From: a bacterium
GTDB lineage: Bacteria > 4484-113 > JAGGVC01
Assembly: GCA_039961635.1 (NCBI GenBank)
Contig: JABRWB010000034.1
Location: 1-12,860 of the forward strand
Reading direction: 5' to 3'
Length of the DNA: 12,860 nucleotides
Below the pieces are notes generated by a model. The model was not told where the DNA came from. It did not search any database and saw only the letters and a list, made by a program, of their open reading frames with translations. This document shows, one piece after another, positions 6,163 to 12,860 of this stretch (position 1 is its first letter; the number at the start of each line of letters is the position of its first letter). Position numbers and translations under genes: made by a program.

Positions 6163-7599
6163 GTGCCCGGCGGCGAGCAATCTAAATTCCTGACGGTCCT
6201 TCCGGCAGATCCGGACACGGGCGTCGCGCCGCGGCTTTATTCCCATCCGCGCCAGCGCCCGGAGCCCGACGCGCTCGTCCAGCTTGCGGACGCGGCCGCG
6301 CTGCCCGGAGTGCGCGGCGTGGTCGGGATGCCCGACATCCACGTGGGGTACGGCGTGCCCATCGGCTGCGTGATGGCGGCGGACGGAATCGTCTGCCCGG
6401 CGGCGGTCGGATACGACATAAACTGCGGGATGCGGCTTCTCGCCGCGCCGCCGGAATTGCGCTCGGCGGATATCGACGCGCCCGCGCTGGCGAAGGCGAT
6501 CGCGCGCCGCGTTCCGCTCGGCGAAGGGAAGGACAATTTCAAGCTGGATGCGAAGAAGTTCAAGCGGCTCATCGCGGGCGGAGTACCGGCGCTGGACGAA
6601 ATCGAAATTCCCGGGCTTGCGGACGCGGTTTCGCACGCGGACAGGTTCGGCGGGGAAACGGAGCGCATCGAGGACGGCGGAAAACTCGCCGCGGATCCCG
6701 ATTTTTGCAGCGAGTTCGCCCTGGATCGCGGGCGCACGCAAATCGGAACGCTCGGCGGCGGCAATCACTTCATCGAAATCCAGTATGTCGAAATCGTGTA
6801 CGACGGAAATCTTGCGGACGCGTGGGGGCTTCGCGAAGGCGGGCTTTGCGTGATGATCCACAGCGGCAGCCGCGGCCTCGGCCACCAGGTGGGCGACGAT
6901 TACATGGCGCTGGGCCGCGTACTCGCGGCCAAAGACGGGCGCAAATCCGTCGGGCGGGAGCTGCCGTATTTCCGGCTGGACGAGCCCGAAGCGCGGGAAT
7001 ATATCTCGGCGATGAACGCGGCGGCGAACTTCGCGTTCATCAACCGGCAGGTGATTGCGCTGCTCGTACGGGAAGCGCTGTGGGAGATTTATCCGGGCGT
7101 GCGCCTGCGGTTTGTGTACGACTTCGCGCACAACATCGCCAAGTTCGAGGGGCACGGATGCGAGCGGCTGCTCATCCACCGCAAGGGCGCGGCGCGCGCC
7201 TTCACCGCGGCGCGAATGAAGGACGGCGTTTTCGCAGCCACCGGCCAGCCGGTGCTCGTCCCCGGAAGCATGGGCACCGCCAGTTACGTGATGGCGGGAT
7301 GCGACGAGGGCGGCGCGGCGTACGCGAGCGTCAACCACGGAGCGGGGCGCAGGCTGTCGCGCGCGGCGGCGCGCGGCAAGTCCAGAAGCGGACGCACGGC
7401 GCGCGAGGAAGCGGTGACCGACGCGGAGTTCGCGGCGGCGATGCGCGGGATTCACCTTATCGCGGCGGACATGCGGTTCGCCAAGGAGGAGGCGCCGCAG
7501 GCGTACAAGGACATAGACCTGGTCACCGAAGCGGTCGTCGGCGCGGGGCTGGCCGAAAAAGTTGCGAGGCTTAAACCTCTCGCGGTGCTGAAGGGGTAG
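6163..7599 (+). CDS. rtcB: RNA-splicing ligase RtcB (3'-phosphate/5'-hydroxyl RNA ligase)
   Basis: RtcB joins RNA 2',3'-cyclic phosphate or 3'-phosphate ends to 5'-OH ends, using GTP and Mn2+, in tRNA splicing or repair of RNAs cut by ribonuclease toxins. The 478-residue protein is family length and carries every key element: MPDIHVGYGVPIG (56-68), GYDINCG with metal ligands Asp85 and Cys88, GGGNHF with His202, HSGSRGLGHQ with His233, YDFAHN with His323, and VNHGAGR with the guanylylated His392. These correspond to the Asp/Cys/three-His metal site and nucleophilic His of characterised RtcB proteins. The start is GTG 6163, preferred because of the upstream -10 box. No rtcA, archease or rtcR gene is adjacent, so it stands alone. 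Its TAG stop is the beginning of the next promoter box. Composition is typical of the host backbone. Confidence 0.95.
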   Translation: MPGGEQSKFLTVLPADPDTGVAPRLYSHPRQRPEPDALVQLADAAALPGVRGVVGMPDIHVGYGVPIGCVMAADGIVCPAAVGYDINCGMRLLAAPPELRSADIDAPALAKAIARRVPLGEGKDNFKLDAKKFKRLIAGGVPALDEIEIPGLADAVSHADRFGGETERIEDGGKLAADPDFCSEFALDRGRTQIGTLGGGNHFIEIQYVEIVYDGNLADAWGLREGGLCVMIHSGSRGLGHQVGDDYMALGRVLAAKDGRKSVGRELPYFRLDEPEAREYISAMNAAANFAFINRQVIALLVREALWEIYPGVRLRFVYDFAHNIAKFEGHGCERLLIHRKGAARAFTAARMKDGVFAATGQPVLVPGSMGTASYVMAGCDEGGAAYASVNHGAGRRLSRAAARGKSRSGRTAREEAVTDAEFAAAMRGIHLIAADMRFAKEEAPQAYKDIDLVTEAVVGAGLAEKVARLKPLAVLKG

Positions 7600-7602
7600 T
7601 AT
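7597..7602 (+). promoter_or_regulatory. -10 box for the short-chain dehydrogenase gene
   Basis: TAGTAT at 7597-7602 shares its first three bases with the rtcB stop codon and repeats the GGGTAGTATT seen before rtcB. A transcript start 7 bp on falls at about 7609, one base before the CGGGAG arm of the structured leader. No -35 match is clear. Confidence 0.4.
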
Positions 7603-7609
7603 TGTGGCG

Positions 7610-7663
7610 CGGGAGACGCAGTAACGCGTCGGCAAGCCGGCGCACTCCCGAATAAATTCGGAG
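7610..7663 (+). promoter_or_regulatory. Structured leader with two competing folds over the ribosome site
   Basis: Fold A: CGGGAG (7610-7615) pairs with CTCCCG (7645-7650), enclosing ACGCAGTAAC and an inner hairpin GCGTCGG (7626-7632), loop CAAG, CCGGCGC (7637-7643, one G-U pair). The ribosome site GGAG (7660-7663) is then free. Fold B: CTCC (7645-7648) pairs with GGAG, continued by GAA/TTC (7650-7652 with 7657-7659) around loop TAAA, with one bulged C, hiding the ribosome site. CTCC cannot join both. This is the layout of a translational switch, such as a riboswitch, thermosensor or protein-bound leader. The pairings are visible directly; the switching is inferred, and I recognise no known riboswitch class. 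Confidence 0.45.
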
Positions 7664-7669
7664 ATGAAA

Positions 7670-8392
7670 ATGACCAGACTTCTCGATAAAGTTGCGATTG
7701 TCACTGGCTCATCGAAGGGAATCGGCTTCGAGTGCGCAAAGATACTCGCGGAGGAATCCGCCAAAATCGTAATGAACGCGCGCGGGGAGGACGACCTGGA
7801 AAAAAGCGCGGAGGCAATCCGCGCGATGGGCGGACGCGTCGCGACCGTCGCGGGGGACATCGGAAACCGCGCGGTGTGCGAGCGCGTGCTGGCCGCGGCG
7901 AAAAGCGAGTTCGGCGGGCTGGACATCCTCGTCAACAACGCGGGAATCGGCAGGTTCGTCGAGGTCGAAAACATGACGGACGAGGATTTCGACAGCGTGA
8001 TGCGGACGAACCTGTACGGCGTATTCTACATGTGCCGCGGCGCGGTGCCGATGATGGAGGCGCGCGGCGGCGGGTACATAATCAACATCTCGTCGCTCGC
8101 CGGGCAGAACACTTTCGCCCGCGGCGGCGCGTACTGCGCGAGCAAGCATGCGCTGAACGGGTTCTCGGAGTGTCTGATGCTGGAGGTGCGCCAGCGCAAC
8201 ATCGCGGTCAGTTACGTCTGCCCGGGCAGCGTGGAGACCTCGTTCGGCCACAGCTCGCCCTCGGAGGACAATTCATGGCGCCAGTCGGCGCGGGACGTTG
8301 CGCAGGTGGTGCGGGATTTGATTATCGGCACGAGCGCGCGGACGCTGGTAAGCAAAGTCGAGATGCGCCCGATGAAGCCGAAAAGAAGTTGA
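7670..8392 (+). CDS. Short-chain dehydrogenase/reductase (SDR, FabG-like)
   Basis: A 240-residue classical SDR, an NAD(P)(H)-dependent oxidoreductase of the cytoplasm. The Rossmann glycine motif is TGSSKGIG (12-19), followed by NNAG (89-92), catalytic Asn114, Ser141/142 in INISSLAG, and YCASK with Tyr155 and Lys159, then PG at 185-186. Arg38 after the second strand (NAR) favours NADP(H). Family members reduce 3-oxoacyl-ACP or act on sugars, steroids and other alcohols; the substrate cannot be chosen here and no fatty-acid genes are adjacent. The start is ATG 7670 because GGAG lies 6 nt upstream. The in-frame ATG at 7664 would touch that site directly. Transcription is probably separate from rtcB, with a structured 5' leader that can mask the ribosome site. 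Confidence 0.9.
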   Translation: MTRLLDKVAIVTGSSKGIGFECAKILAEESAKIVMNARGEDDLEKSAEAIRAMGGRVATVAGDIGNRAVCERVLAAAKSEFGGLDILVNNAGIGRFVEVENMTDEDFDSVMRTNLYGVFYMCRGAVPMMEARGGGYIINISSLAGQNTFARGGAYCASKHALNGFSECLMLEVRQRNIAVSYVCPGSVETSFGHSSPSEDNSWRQSARDVAQVVRDLIIGTSARTLVSKVEMRPMKPKRS

Positions 8393-8411
8393 ATGGTTGC
8401 CGAGTGGCTTA

Positions 8412-8443
8412 GTTTATTAGTTATTTCGTTATTTAGTTATTTT
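8412..8443. repeat. Four tandem 8-bp units in the AT-rich convergent intergenic region
   Basis: The units are GTTTATTA, GTTATTTC, GTTATTTA and GTTATTTT at 8412-8443, in an AT-rich patch reaching about 8465 that contrasts sharply with the GC-rich genes. The intergenic gap 8393-8657 separates converging genes. Apart from this repeat and a short dyad TTGTAC/GTACAA (8606-8611 and 8618-8623), I see no gene, RNA or classical terminator in it. Confidence 0.6.
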
Positions 8444-8657
8444 AATACCTAAATACTAATTACCAATCGAACGATACGTGACAGGCGTCGTTTCCGCGGG
8501 CACCCATAGAAATCCCGCTTGGCGAACCCCATTAGGCCGCCGAAAAGGAGCAAAATTACCTCATTCTGGACTGCGGAGGCACGCGCTCGGACGAAGCATG
8601 TGGATTTGTACACCGTGGTACAAGGGGAGGCTTGAGATTGCAAAGCATTCCCCACCC

Positions 8658-10010
8658 TCACGCCGCCGCCTGCGCGGCCGCCGCCGCGCGTTCCTTTCGC
8701 CTGTTCTCGCGGTGCAGACGCGTCATCTGGATGCTCGCCAGCGCGAAGAACGCCGCGGATAAATAAAACACGACCGATATCGGGAAGTACCTCATAACGA
8801 TGAATCCGATAAGCGGGCCGAGCGTCCCGCGGAATCCCACAAGCGTCGCGTGCGCGCCCATGAACTGGCTAACTTCGGAGTCGCCCGCGAAGTAAATCGA
8901 GGACAGGTTCCATGCCAGGTTGACGCCCACCATTCCGATCCCGAACGCGACGAACCCGGCGTACACTCCGAACTGCGATGGGATGAGAACGATGAAAAGC
9001 GGATACAGCACGAGCACCGCGAACGTGTACGCGCAGAACTTGATGGGATTCGTGCGGTCCATCAGCTTGCCCATAAGCTGCGAGAACAGAATCATGCAAA
9101 CTCCGGCCGCGACGGTGCGAGCGAGGCTGATGTCGTCGTAGCGCATCTTGAGCACTTCGTCGAACCACTTGGGAAGCGCCGGAAGAATCACCATGAACCC
9201 GAATCCGTAAATCATGAACGCCGCTTCGAATTTGGCGTAAAGCGGATTGTCCGCGAAAAGCTTGATGGTTTCCTTCACCGGCGCGACCGCCGCGCGGTCC
9301 AGAAACGCAAGCACGTGCGCGTAGCGGTAATGCTCGAAGTACGCCGGGCGCTCCGGAAGCGGGCAGACCTCGCCCTCGGCGACAGGGCGGTGCCTGATGC
9401 GGATGCTCTTTAAAATAAGCACGCTGAAAAACCCGATCACGCCCGCAAGCGCGAACGCCCAGCGGAAAACGTTTTCGTCGTATTCGAGGAGCTTGCCCGA
9501 CAGCACCGCCATCGGCAGGCTCGCGGCCATCCCCACCGCGGCGACGGTTCCGAAAATCTGGCCGCGCAGGTGCGCCGGGTAGTTGTTCTGGACGATGTTG
9601 TTCATCGTGGGAATGAGAAGCGTGTTGAAAAGCCAGTAAACGCCCATTATCGCGATGTAGTACGACGCCGTATGGCAGAAGAGCATGAGCAATAGCACGA
9701 GCCGCCCGAAAACGCCCGCGATGAGGAAAAACGGCCCCTTGTCCCTGCCCTTGATGTAGCTCGCCCAGTGCATCGAGAACACCATCGCGATGGGCGCGAG
9801 CATCGTGAAGAGCGCTATCTGAAAGTCCGTGGCGGAAAGAGCGCGCTTTAGCACCATGTCCGCGAGCGCGTTGATGAATCCGCCCAATAGGAAGCCGTCT
9901 ATGACCGCGGCCGCGATGTGGCGCCGGAACGTGTAGCGCGCGATCAGCGGCATGTCCGCGGGCCGGAGTATTCCGAGCGATTTGTACAGGTTAAGCGCCT
10001 TCGCGATCAT
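8658..10010 (-). CDS. Major facilitator superfamily (MFS) transporter
   Basis: A 450-residue integral membrane protein with about twelve hydrophobic segments in two halves (around residues 31-200 and 260-430) joined by a longer hydrophilic loop (about 202-258). This is the usual MFS plan of secondary transporters. Loop motifs fit the family: SYIKGRDKGPFF (84-95) and GKLMDRTNP (314-322) resemble the G-x-x-x-D-R/K-x-x-R/K loops in each half. The C-terminus is basic then alanine-rich. Substrate is unknown. The gene starts 39 bp after the lipoprotein stop on the same strand and is probably the third gene of the glmS operon. No clear Shine-Dalgarno sequence precedes the ATG. It converges on the dehydrogenase gene across the 265-bp AT-rich gap. 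Confidence 0.85.
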   Translation of the reverse strand: MIAKALNLYKSLGILRPADMPLIARYTFRRHIAAAVIDGFLLGGFINALADMVLKRALSATDFQIALFTMLAPIAMVFSMHWASYIKGRDKGPFFLIAGVFGRLVLLLMLFCHTASYYIAIMGVYWLFNTLLIPTMNNIVQNNYPAHLRGQIFGTVAAVGMAASLPMAVLSGKLLEYDENVFRWAFALAGVIGFFSVLILKSIRIRHRPVAEGEVCPLPERPAYFEHYRYAHVLAFLDRAAVAPVKETIKLFADNPLYAKFEAAFMIYGFGFMVILPALPKWFDEVLKMRYDDISLARTVAAGVCMILFSQLMGKLMDRTNPIKFCAYTFAVLVLYPLFIVLIPSQFGVYAGFVAFGIGMVGVNLAWNLSSIYFAGDSEVSQFMGAHATLVGFRGTLGPLIGFIVMRYFPISVVFYLSAAFFALASIQMTRLHRENRRKERAAAAAQAAA

Positions 10011-10049
10011 TTGCGGCCGCCCCGCGGCAGTTCGTTTTCCATTCGATGA

Positions 10050-10763
10050 TTATTTGCGCAGGAGCTGCACCATGCGGATATTGCCGCCGTCGTTGTTCAC
10101 CAGAAAATTGAGTGAAACGGCGTGCGTTCGTCCCGGCTCGTCCGGAGGATTGATCTTGATCACATAGGAAATTCTAAGCGCCGTATTGTCGGGAGACGGG
10201 TTGATGTAACCTTGGCCGAAAATTTCTTCGATGTCCCGAAGGGTGGATTTCTCGGTCAGCTTTCCGATGAATTCAAAACTGCCATGCTCCGGCGCATCCG
10301 GCTTGTCGATCTGCGCCAAAATTTGGTTGACGGCGTTTTTGGTGGCGCCGAACGTTCCGTAAACCACGAAAAGGTTTTGCGGATCGCCGGCGTCGGGCGC
10401 TTTTTTCCAAGTGACGTTTTCCAGCCTGACTTCCCAAAGGATATTGGACTCGTTTCTGTAATTATTGGCCGATTCTCCGGGCAGCAGTTTGGAGAGAACG
10501 GTTTCAAGTGTGTCCCTAAGTCCAATGCCCTTTCCGAACGGATCGTCCAGGATGAGCATTTTGAGATCGTCGGATATCTCCTTGGCCATCCTTACATCCG
10601 GGATTTCCACTATCCGGCCTTCCGTTTCCTTGTCTGCGGCGGCGGATGAATCCGCACCTCCCGATTCCCCCGCCGGTCTGTTGCAACCGAAACTCAGCAT
10701 CAATAGGGCCGCCAAGGGAACAAGGCACAACGCCGTAATGTGTTTCCGGATCCGGCGTTTCAT
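10050..10763 (-). CDS. Putative lipoprotein of unknown function, coupled to glmS
   Basis: A 237-residue protein with a lipoprotein-type signal: basic start (MKRRIRKH), hydrophobic core (about 9-25) and LSFGC with Cys27 as the likely lipidated residue. Phe at -2 makes the lipobox imperfect. A Ser/Ala/Gly/Glu-rich linker to about 50 precedes a mature domain that I do not recognise (IVEIPDVRMAKEI, then WEVRLENVTWKKA and ISYVIKINPPDEPG), likely mixed alpha/beta. The ATG at 10763 shares its A with the glmS TGA stop (TGATG), typical of translational coupling; a GTG at 10766 is an alternative. Conserved linkage with glmS would suggest an envelope role, but that conservation was not tested. Confidence 0.75.
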   Translation of the reverse strand: MKRRIRKHITALCLVPLAALLMLSFGCNRPAGESGGADSSAAADKETEGRIVEIPDVRMAKEISDDLKMLILDDPFGKGIGLRDTLETVLSKLLPGESANNYRNESNILWEVRLENVTWKKAPDAGDPQNLFVVYGTFGATKNAVNQILAQIDKPDAPEHGSFEFIGKLTEKSTLRDIEEIFGQGYINPSPDNTALRISYVIKINPPDEPGRTHAVSLNFLVNNDGGNIRMVQLLRK

Positions 10764-12592
10764 CACTCAACCACCACGCTTTTTGCAAGATTTCTTGGTT
10801 GGTCTATGCTGCAGCCTCGGCGCAGCGCCGTGTAATACGCGAAAAGCTGAAGAGGCGCGGTCGTGAGAATCGGGCTGAAAAGCTCGTCCACGTCGGGAAT
10901 CGCGAACACAAACGGCGTATAGCGTTTGAATTCGTCCGGCCTGTTCGTGACGACCAGTACGTCGCCCTCGCGGGCCAGCACCTCTTCGAGGTTCGCTTTC
11001 ACTTTCTCGAACGTCGCGCTCGCAGGCGCAACGACCACCGTCGGAAAATCGTCGTCAATAAGGGCGATGGGCCCGTGCTTCATTTCGCCCGCGGGATAAC
11101 CTTCCGCATGAATGTAACTTATTTCCTTCAGCTTCAGCGCGCCTTCAAGCGCGACGGGATAGTTGACGCCGCGTCCGAGGAACAGGAAGTTGCGCTTCTT
11201 GTGAAACATCTTCGCCCAGCGTTTGAGCTCCTCGGTGTTTGAAAGCACCTCGGAAAGTTTGCGCGGCAGCGCGCGGAGCTCTCTCAAATAATGATGGAAC
11301 TTTTCGCGGTCGAGCACCCCGCGCATTTCCGCGATTTTTATGGCGAGCAGGTATACGGTCGCGAGCTGGCTCGTGAACGCCTTGGTTGAGGCGACGCTGA
11401 TCTCCGGCCCGGCCTGGGTGTACAGCGTCAGCCCGCAACTTCGCGCTATCGAGCTTCCGACGACGTTGCAGATGCCCATCGCCTTTCGGCCCATTTTTTC
11501 GACCATGCGCACCGCGGCGAGCGTATCGGCGGTTTCCCCCGATTGAGAGATCGCCAGCGTCACCGTACCCTCGTCCACCATCGGAGTGCGGTAGCGGAAC
11601 TCGCTTGCGTAGTCCACGGTCGTGTGGATGCGCGCGATTTCCTCCAAAATGAACTTGGCCACAAGCCCCGCATGCCAGCTCGTCCCGCAGGCGATTATGC
11701 TCACGTGGTTGATGTCCGATGTGAAAAATTCCTCGACTTCGGGCATATGCAGCCTGTCCTCGTGAACCTTGAACCTGCCGCGAAGCACATCCACCAAGAT
11801 GTTCGGCTGCTGGTGAATCTCCTTCAGCATGTAATGCGGATAGCCCGCTTTTTGTGCTTCTTCCACGTTCCAGGTGATGTGCTCGATTTTTTTCTCGACG
11901 CGCGCGCCGTCCTCTATCCGATAATACTCCGCCTTGTCGAGCGTTACCACTGCCATTTCGCCATCATCCAAGTACGCTACATCCTTCGTGTGCTGGAGAA
12001 AAGCGGTGACGTCGCTTGCGACGAAATGTTCGCCCTTGCCGATACCGACGCACAGCGGAGTTTGGTTGCGCGCCGCGATTATCGTGCCCTTGTCCTTGTT
12101 CGAAAGCACGGCTATTGCGAAGCTGCCCACTAGCAGCCGGCAGGTCTGCATCACCGCATCGCGAAACCCCGCGCCTCTTTCGCTGAAGTGGCCGATCAGG
12201 TGGCTTATCACCTCTGTGTCGGTGTCGCTCGAAAACTCCACCCCTTCCGCCCGAAGCTTTTCTTTCAGCGAAAGATAGTTTTCGATTATCCCGTTGTGGA
12301 CGACGCAGAAATTGCCGGTGTAATCAATGTGCGGGTGCGCATTGTTTACCGAGGGTACGCCGTGGGTCGCCCATCGCGTATGCGCGATTCCCGCGCTGCC
12401 GTGAAGCGGGCGCTTCGCCAACAGCTCTTCCAGCATCGCGATCTTGCCCTGGCTGCGCTCGATGTCAATCCCGCCGCCGTTGGCGACCGCGATTCCCGCG
12501 CTGTCGTAGCCGCGGTATTCCAGAAACTTCAAGCCCTGAATCAGGGCGCCGGTCACGTCCTCGGTACGGACAATCCCCACGATTCCGCACAT
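10763..12592 (-). CDS. glmS: Glutamine--fructose-6-phosphate aminotransferase (GlmS)
   Basis: GlmS converts fructose-6-phosphate and glutamine to glucosamine-6-phosphate, the entry step to UDP-GlcNAc for peptidoglycan and surface glycans. At 609 residues it has the same length as the E. coli enzyme. The class II glutaminase domain (2-240) has nucleophile Cys2 (MCGIVGI), EYRGYDSAG (25-33), HTRWATHG (71-78), HNG (99-101) and SSDTDTE (121-127). Two SIS isomerase domains follow: ACGTSWHA (301-308) with SQSGETADT (349-357), and FLGRGVNYP (471-479) with EGYPAGEMKHGP (497-508). The C-terminus PRNLAKSVVVE carries the lysine that binds the sugar. The start is well supported by a GGAGGT ribosome site just upstream. 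It leads an apparent operon with the lipoprotein and the MFS transporter. Confidence 0.97.
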   Translation of the reverse strand: MCGIVGIVRTEDVTGALIQGLKFLEYRGYDSAGIAVANGGGIDIERSQGKIAMLEELLAKRPLHGSAGIAHTRWATHGVPSVNNAHPHIDYTGNFCVVHNGIIENYLSLKEKLRAEGVEFSSDTDTEVISHLIGHFSERGAGFRDAVMQTCRLLVGSFAIAVLSNKDKGTIIAARNQTPLCVGIGKGEHFVASDVTAFLQHTKDVAYLDDGEMAVVTLDKAEYYRIEDGARVEKKIEHITWNVEEAQKAGYPHYMLKEIHQQPNILVDVLRGRFKVHEDRLHMPEVEEFFTSDINHVSIIACGTSWHAGLVAKFILEEIARIHTTVDYASEFRYRTPMVDEGTVTLAISQSGETADTLAAVRMVEKMGRKAMGICNVVGSSIARSCGLTLYTQAGPEISVASTKAFTSQLATVYLLAIKIAEMRGVLDREKFHHYLRELRALPRKLSEVLSNTEELKRWAKMFHKKRNFLFLGRGVNYPVALEGALKLKEISYIHAEGYPAGEMKHGPIALIDDDFPTVVVAPASATFEKVKANLEEVLAREGDVLVVTNRPDEFKRYTPFVFAIPDVDELFSPILTTAPLQLFAYYTALRRGCSIDQPRNLAKSVVVE

Positions 12593-12619
12593 AGCCCACC
12601 TCCGGGAAGGCAGACGGAA

Positions 12620-12648
12620 ATTTTAAACCTTTCATGCGGATTCCGCAA
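12620..12648 (-). promoter_or_regulatory. Possible promoter of the glmS operon
   Basis: On the minus strand, TTGCGG (12648-12643) and TAAAAT (12625-12620) are separated by 17 bp. The -35 is a weak match (TTG only) and the -10 a good one. The transcript would start near 12613, giving about a 20-nt leader containing the GGAGGT ribosome site (about 12604-12599). That leader is too short to hold a glmS ribozyme. Confidence 0.4.
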
Positions 12649-12732
12649 AGTCCGGCGCGTTTGCAGACCATTGCTCGAAGCAAATTCGCGGATGCGCGGG
12701 CGCGCGCTTTCGGGCGTCCGGATTGCACCGGC

Positions 12733-12744
12733 CGCAAATTTGCG
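12733..12744. promoter_or_regulatory. 12-bp perfect palindrome upstream of glmS
   Basis: CGCAAATTTGCG is perfectly self-complementary. It lies between glmS and the gene end at the right edge of the window, about 85 bp upstream of the proposed glmS -35. It could be an operator or part of a termination structure for the converging right-edge gene. Nothing else was recognised in the gap 12593-12759. Confidence 0.3.
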
Positions 12745-12759
12745 ATTCGGGCGCCCCGG

Positions 12760-12860
12760 TTAATACAGCCTGGCGAATTTGAGCGCGTCGTTCGTGTCGT
12801 CGAAGTACGCGATCGCGGGCGTGCCGCCGAGCGAAATCATCGATGTAAACGCGCCGACGG
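12760..12860 (-). CDS. C-terminal end of a protein running in from the right (partial)
   Basis: On the minus strand the last 32 complete codons and the TAA stop (12762-12760) of a gene are visible. The encoded peptide is identical to that of the left-edge gene end (GGTPAIAYFDDTNDALKFA and final RLY). Only the stop codon differs (TAA against TAG). It is thus a second copy or close paralogue of the left gene, both pointing into the window. Confidence 0.6.
   Translation of the reverse strand, partial: VGAFTSMISLGGTPAIAYFDDTNDALKFARLY
12761..12860 (-). repeat. Right arm of the perfect 100-bp terminal inverted repeat
   Basis: Exact reverse complement of bases 1-100. The flanking inner sequence (12593-12759) shows no similarity to 103-233, so the repeat ends cleanly at the stop codon. 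The outer extent cannot be seen because the window ends inside it. Confidence 0.95.

Noticed and set aside
5701-7974. A 757-codon open frame on the minus strand opposite rtcB and the dehydrogenase
   Set aside because: It spans two well-supported plus-strand genes and the gap between them, has a low-complexity Arg/Ala composition, and shows no motif. It is a GC-driven shadow frame.
8398-8420. tRNA-like D-arm sequence (TTGCCGAGTGGCTTAG)
   Set aside because: The phrase resembles part of a class II tRNA, but no acceptor stem, anticodon arm or TPsiC arm follows; the next bases are an AT-rich repeat.
8449-8661. A 70-codon minus-strand frame whose GTG overlaps the transporter stop
   Set aside because: The 4-bp overlap looks like coupling, but there is no ribosome site, the composition is irregular, and no recognisable motif is present. 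It is probably chance in a short intergenic gap.
10007-10042. An 11-codon minus-strand frame (MENELPRGGRK) overlapping the transporter ATG as ATGA
   Set aside because: It has no ribosome site and is too short to judge. Kept only as a note, since it could be a coupling peptide if conserved.
12593-12759. glmS ribozyme/riboswitch upstream of glmS
   Set aside because: The conserved ribozyme core was not found, and the likely promoter leaves only about 20 nt of leader.
1-12860. A composite transposon or insertion sequence defined by the terminal inverted repeats
   Set aside because: No transposase or integrase gene is present, no target duplication can be seen, and the repeat is plainly the coding end of a gene. 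An assembly or gene-duplication origin fits better.

Overview
This window reads as a GC-rich bacterial chromosome fragment, probably from an uncultured, deep-branching lineage assembled from a metagenome. I cannot name the phylum. The housekeeping genes are strongly GC-rich (47 of 60 bases are G or C at 7321-7380). At least two genes appear to start without a leader: a TAnnnT box lies exactly 6 bp before a GTG codon. A restriction-modification insert is much more AT-rich (13 of 60 bases G or C at 4081-4140).

Layout, left to right. Positions 1-102 hold the 3' end of a gene that runs in from the left. Its last 100 bases are repeated perfectly, in inverted orientation, at 12761-12860, so the window is bounded by two inward-pointing identical gene ends. 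Next comes a tandem double glycosyltransferase gene (234-2429). Its stop codon lies inside the -10 box of a promoter element that recurs 2.7 kb downstream. Between the two copies of this 46-bp element (2410-2455 and 5122-5167) sits one AT-rich gene. It encodes a fused restriction-modification protein with a nuclease-like N-terminal domain, an adenine-N6 methylase and a target-recognition domain. The second copy drives two small unrecognised genes (5193-5504 and 5507-6091). The GC-rich backbone then resumes with the RNA ligase gene rtcB (6163-7599) and a short-chain dehydrogenase (7670-8392).

On the minus strand, converging on the dehydrogenase, is an apparent operon in the order glmS (12592-10763), a new lipoprotein gene whose ATG overlaps the glmS stop, and an MFS transporter (10010-8658). 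GlmS supplies glucosamine-6-phosphate for the cell envelope. The lipoprotein and transporter may therefore serve the envelope, but only gene order supports this.

The most interesting signals are four. First, the repeated promoter/hairpin element brackets the restriction-modification gene and may give it and the unknown pair shared control. Second, the 54-nt leader of the dehydrogenase can fold in two mutually exclusive ways, one of which hides the ribosome binding site. Third, the perfect 100-bp inverted repeat at the window ends is either an invertible-segment boundary or an assembly-graph boundary. Fourth, the unknown two-gene cassette sits directly downstream of the restriction-modification gene. 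No transposase, integrase, CRISPR array, tRNA or rRNA was seen.
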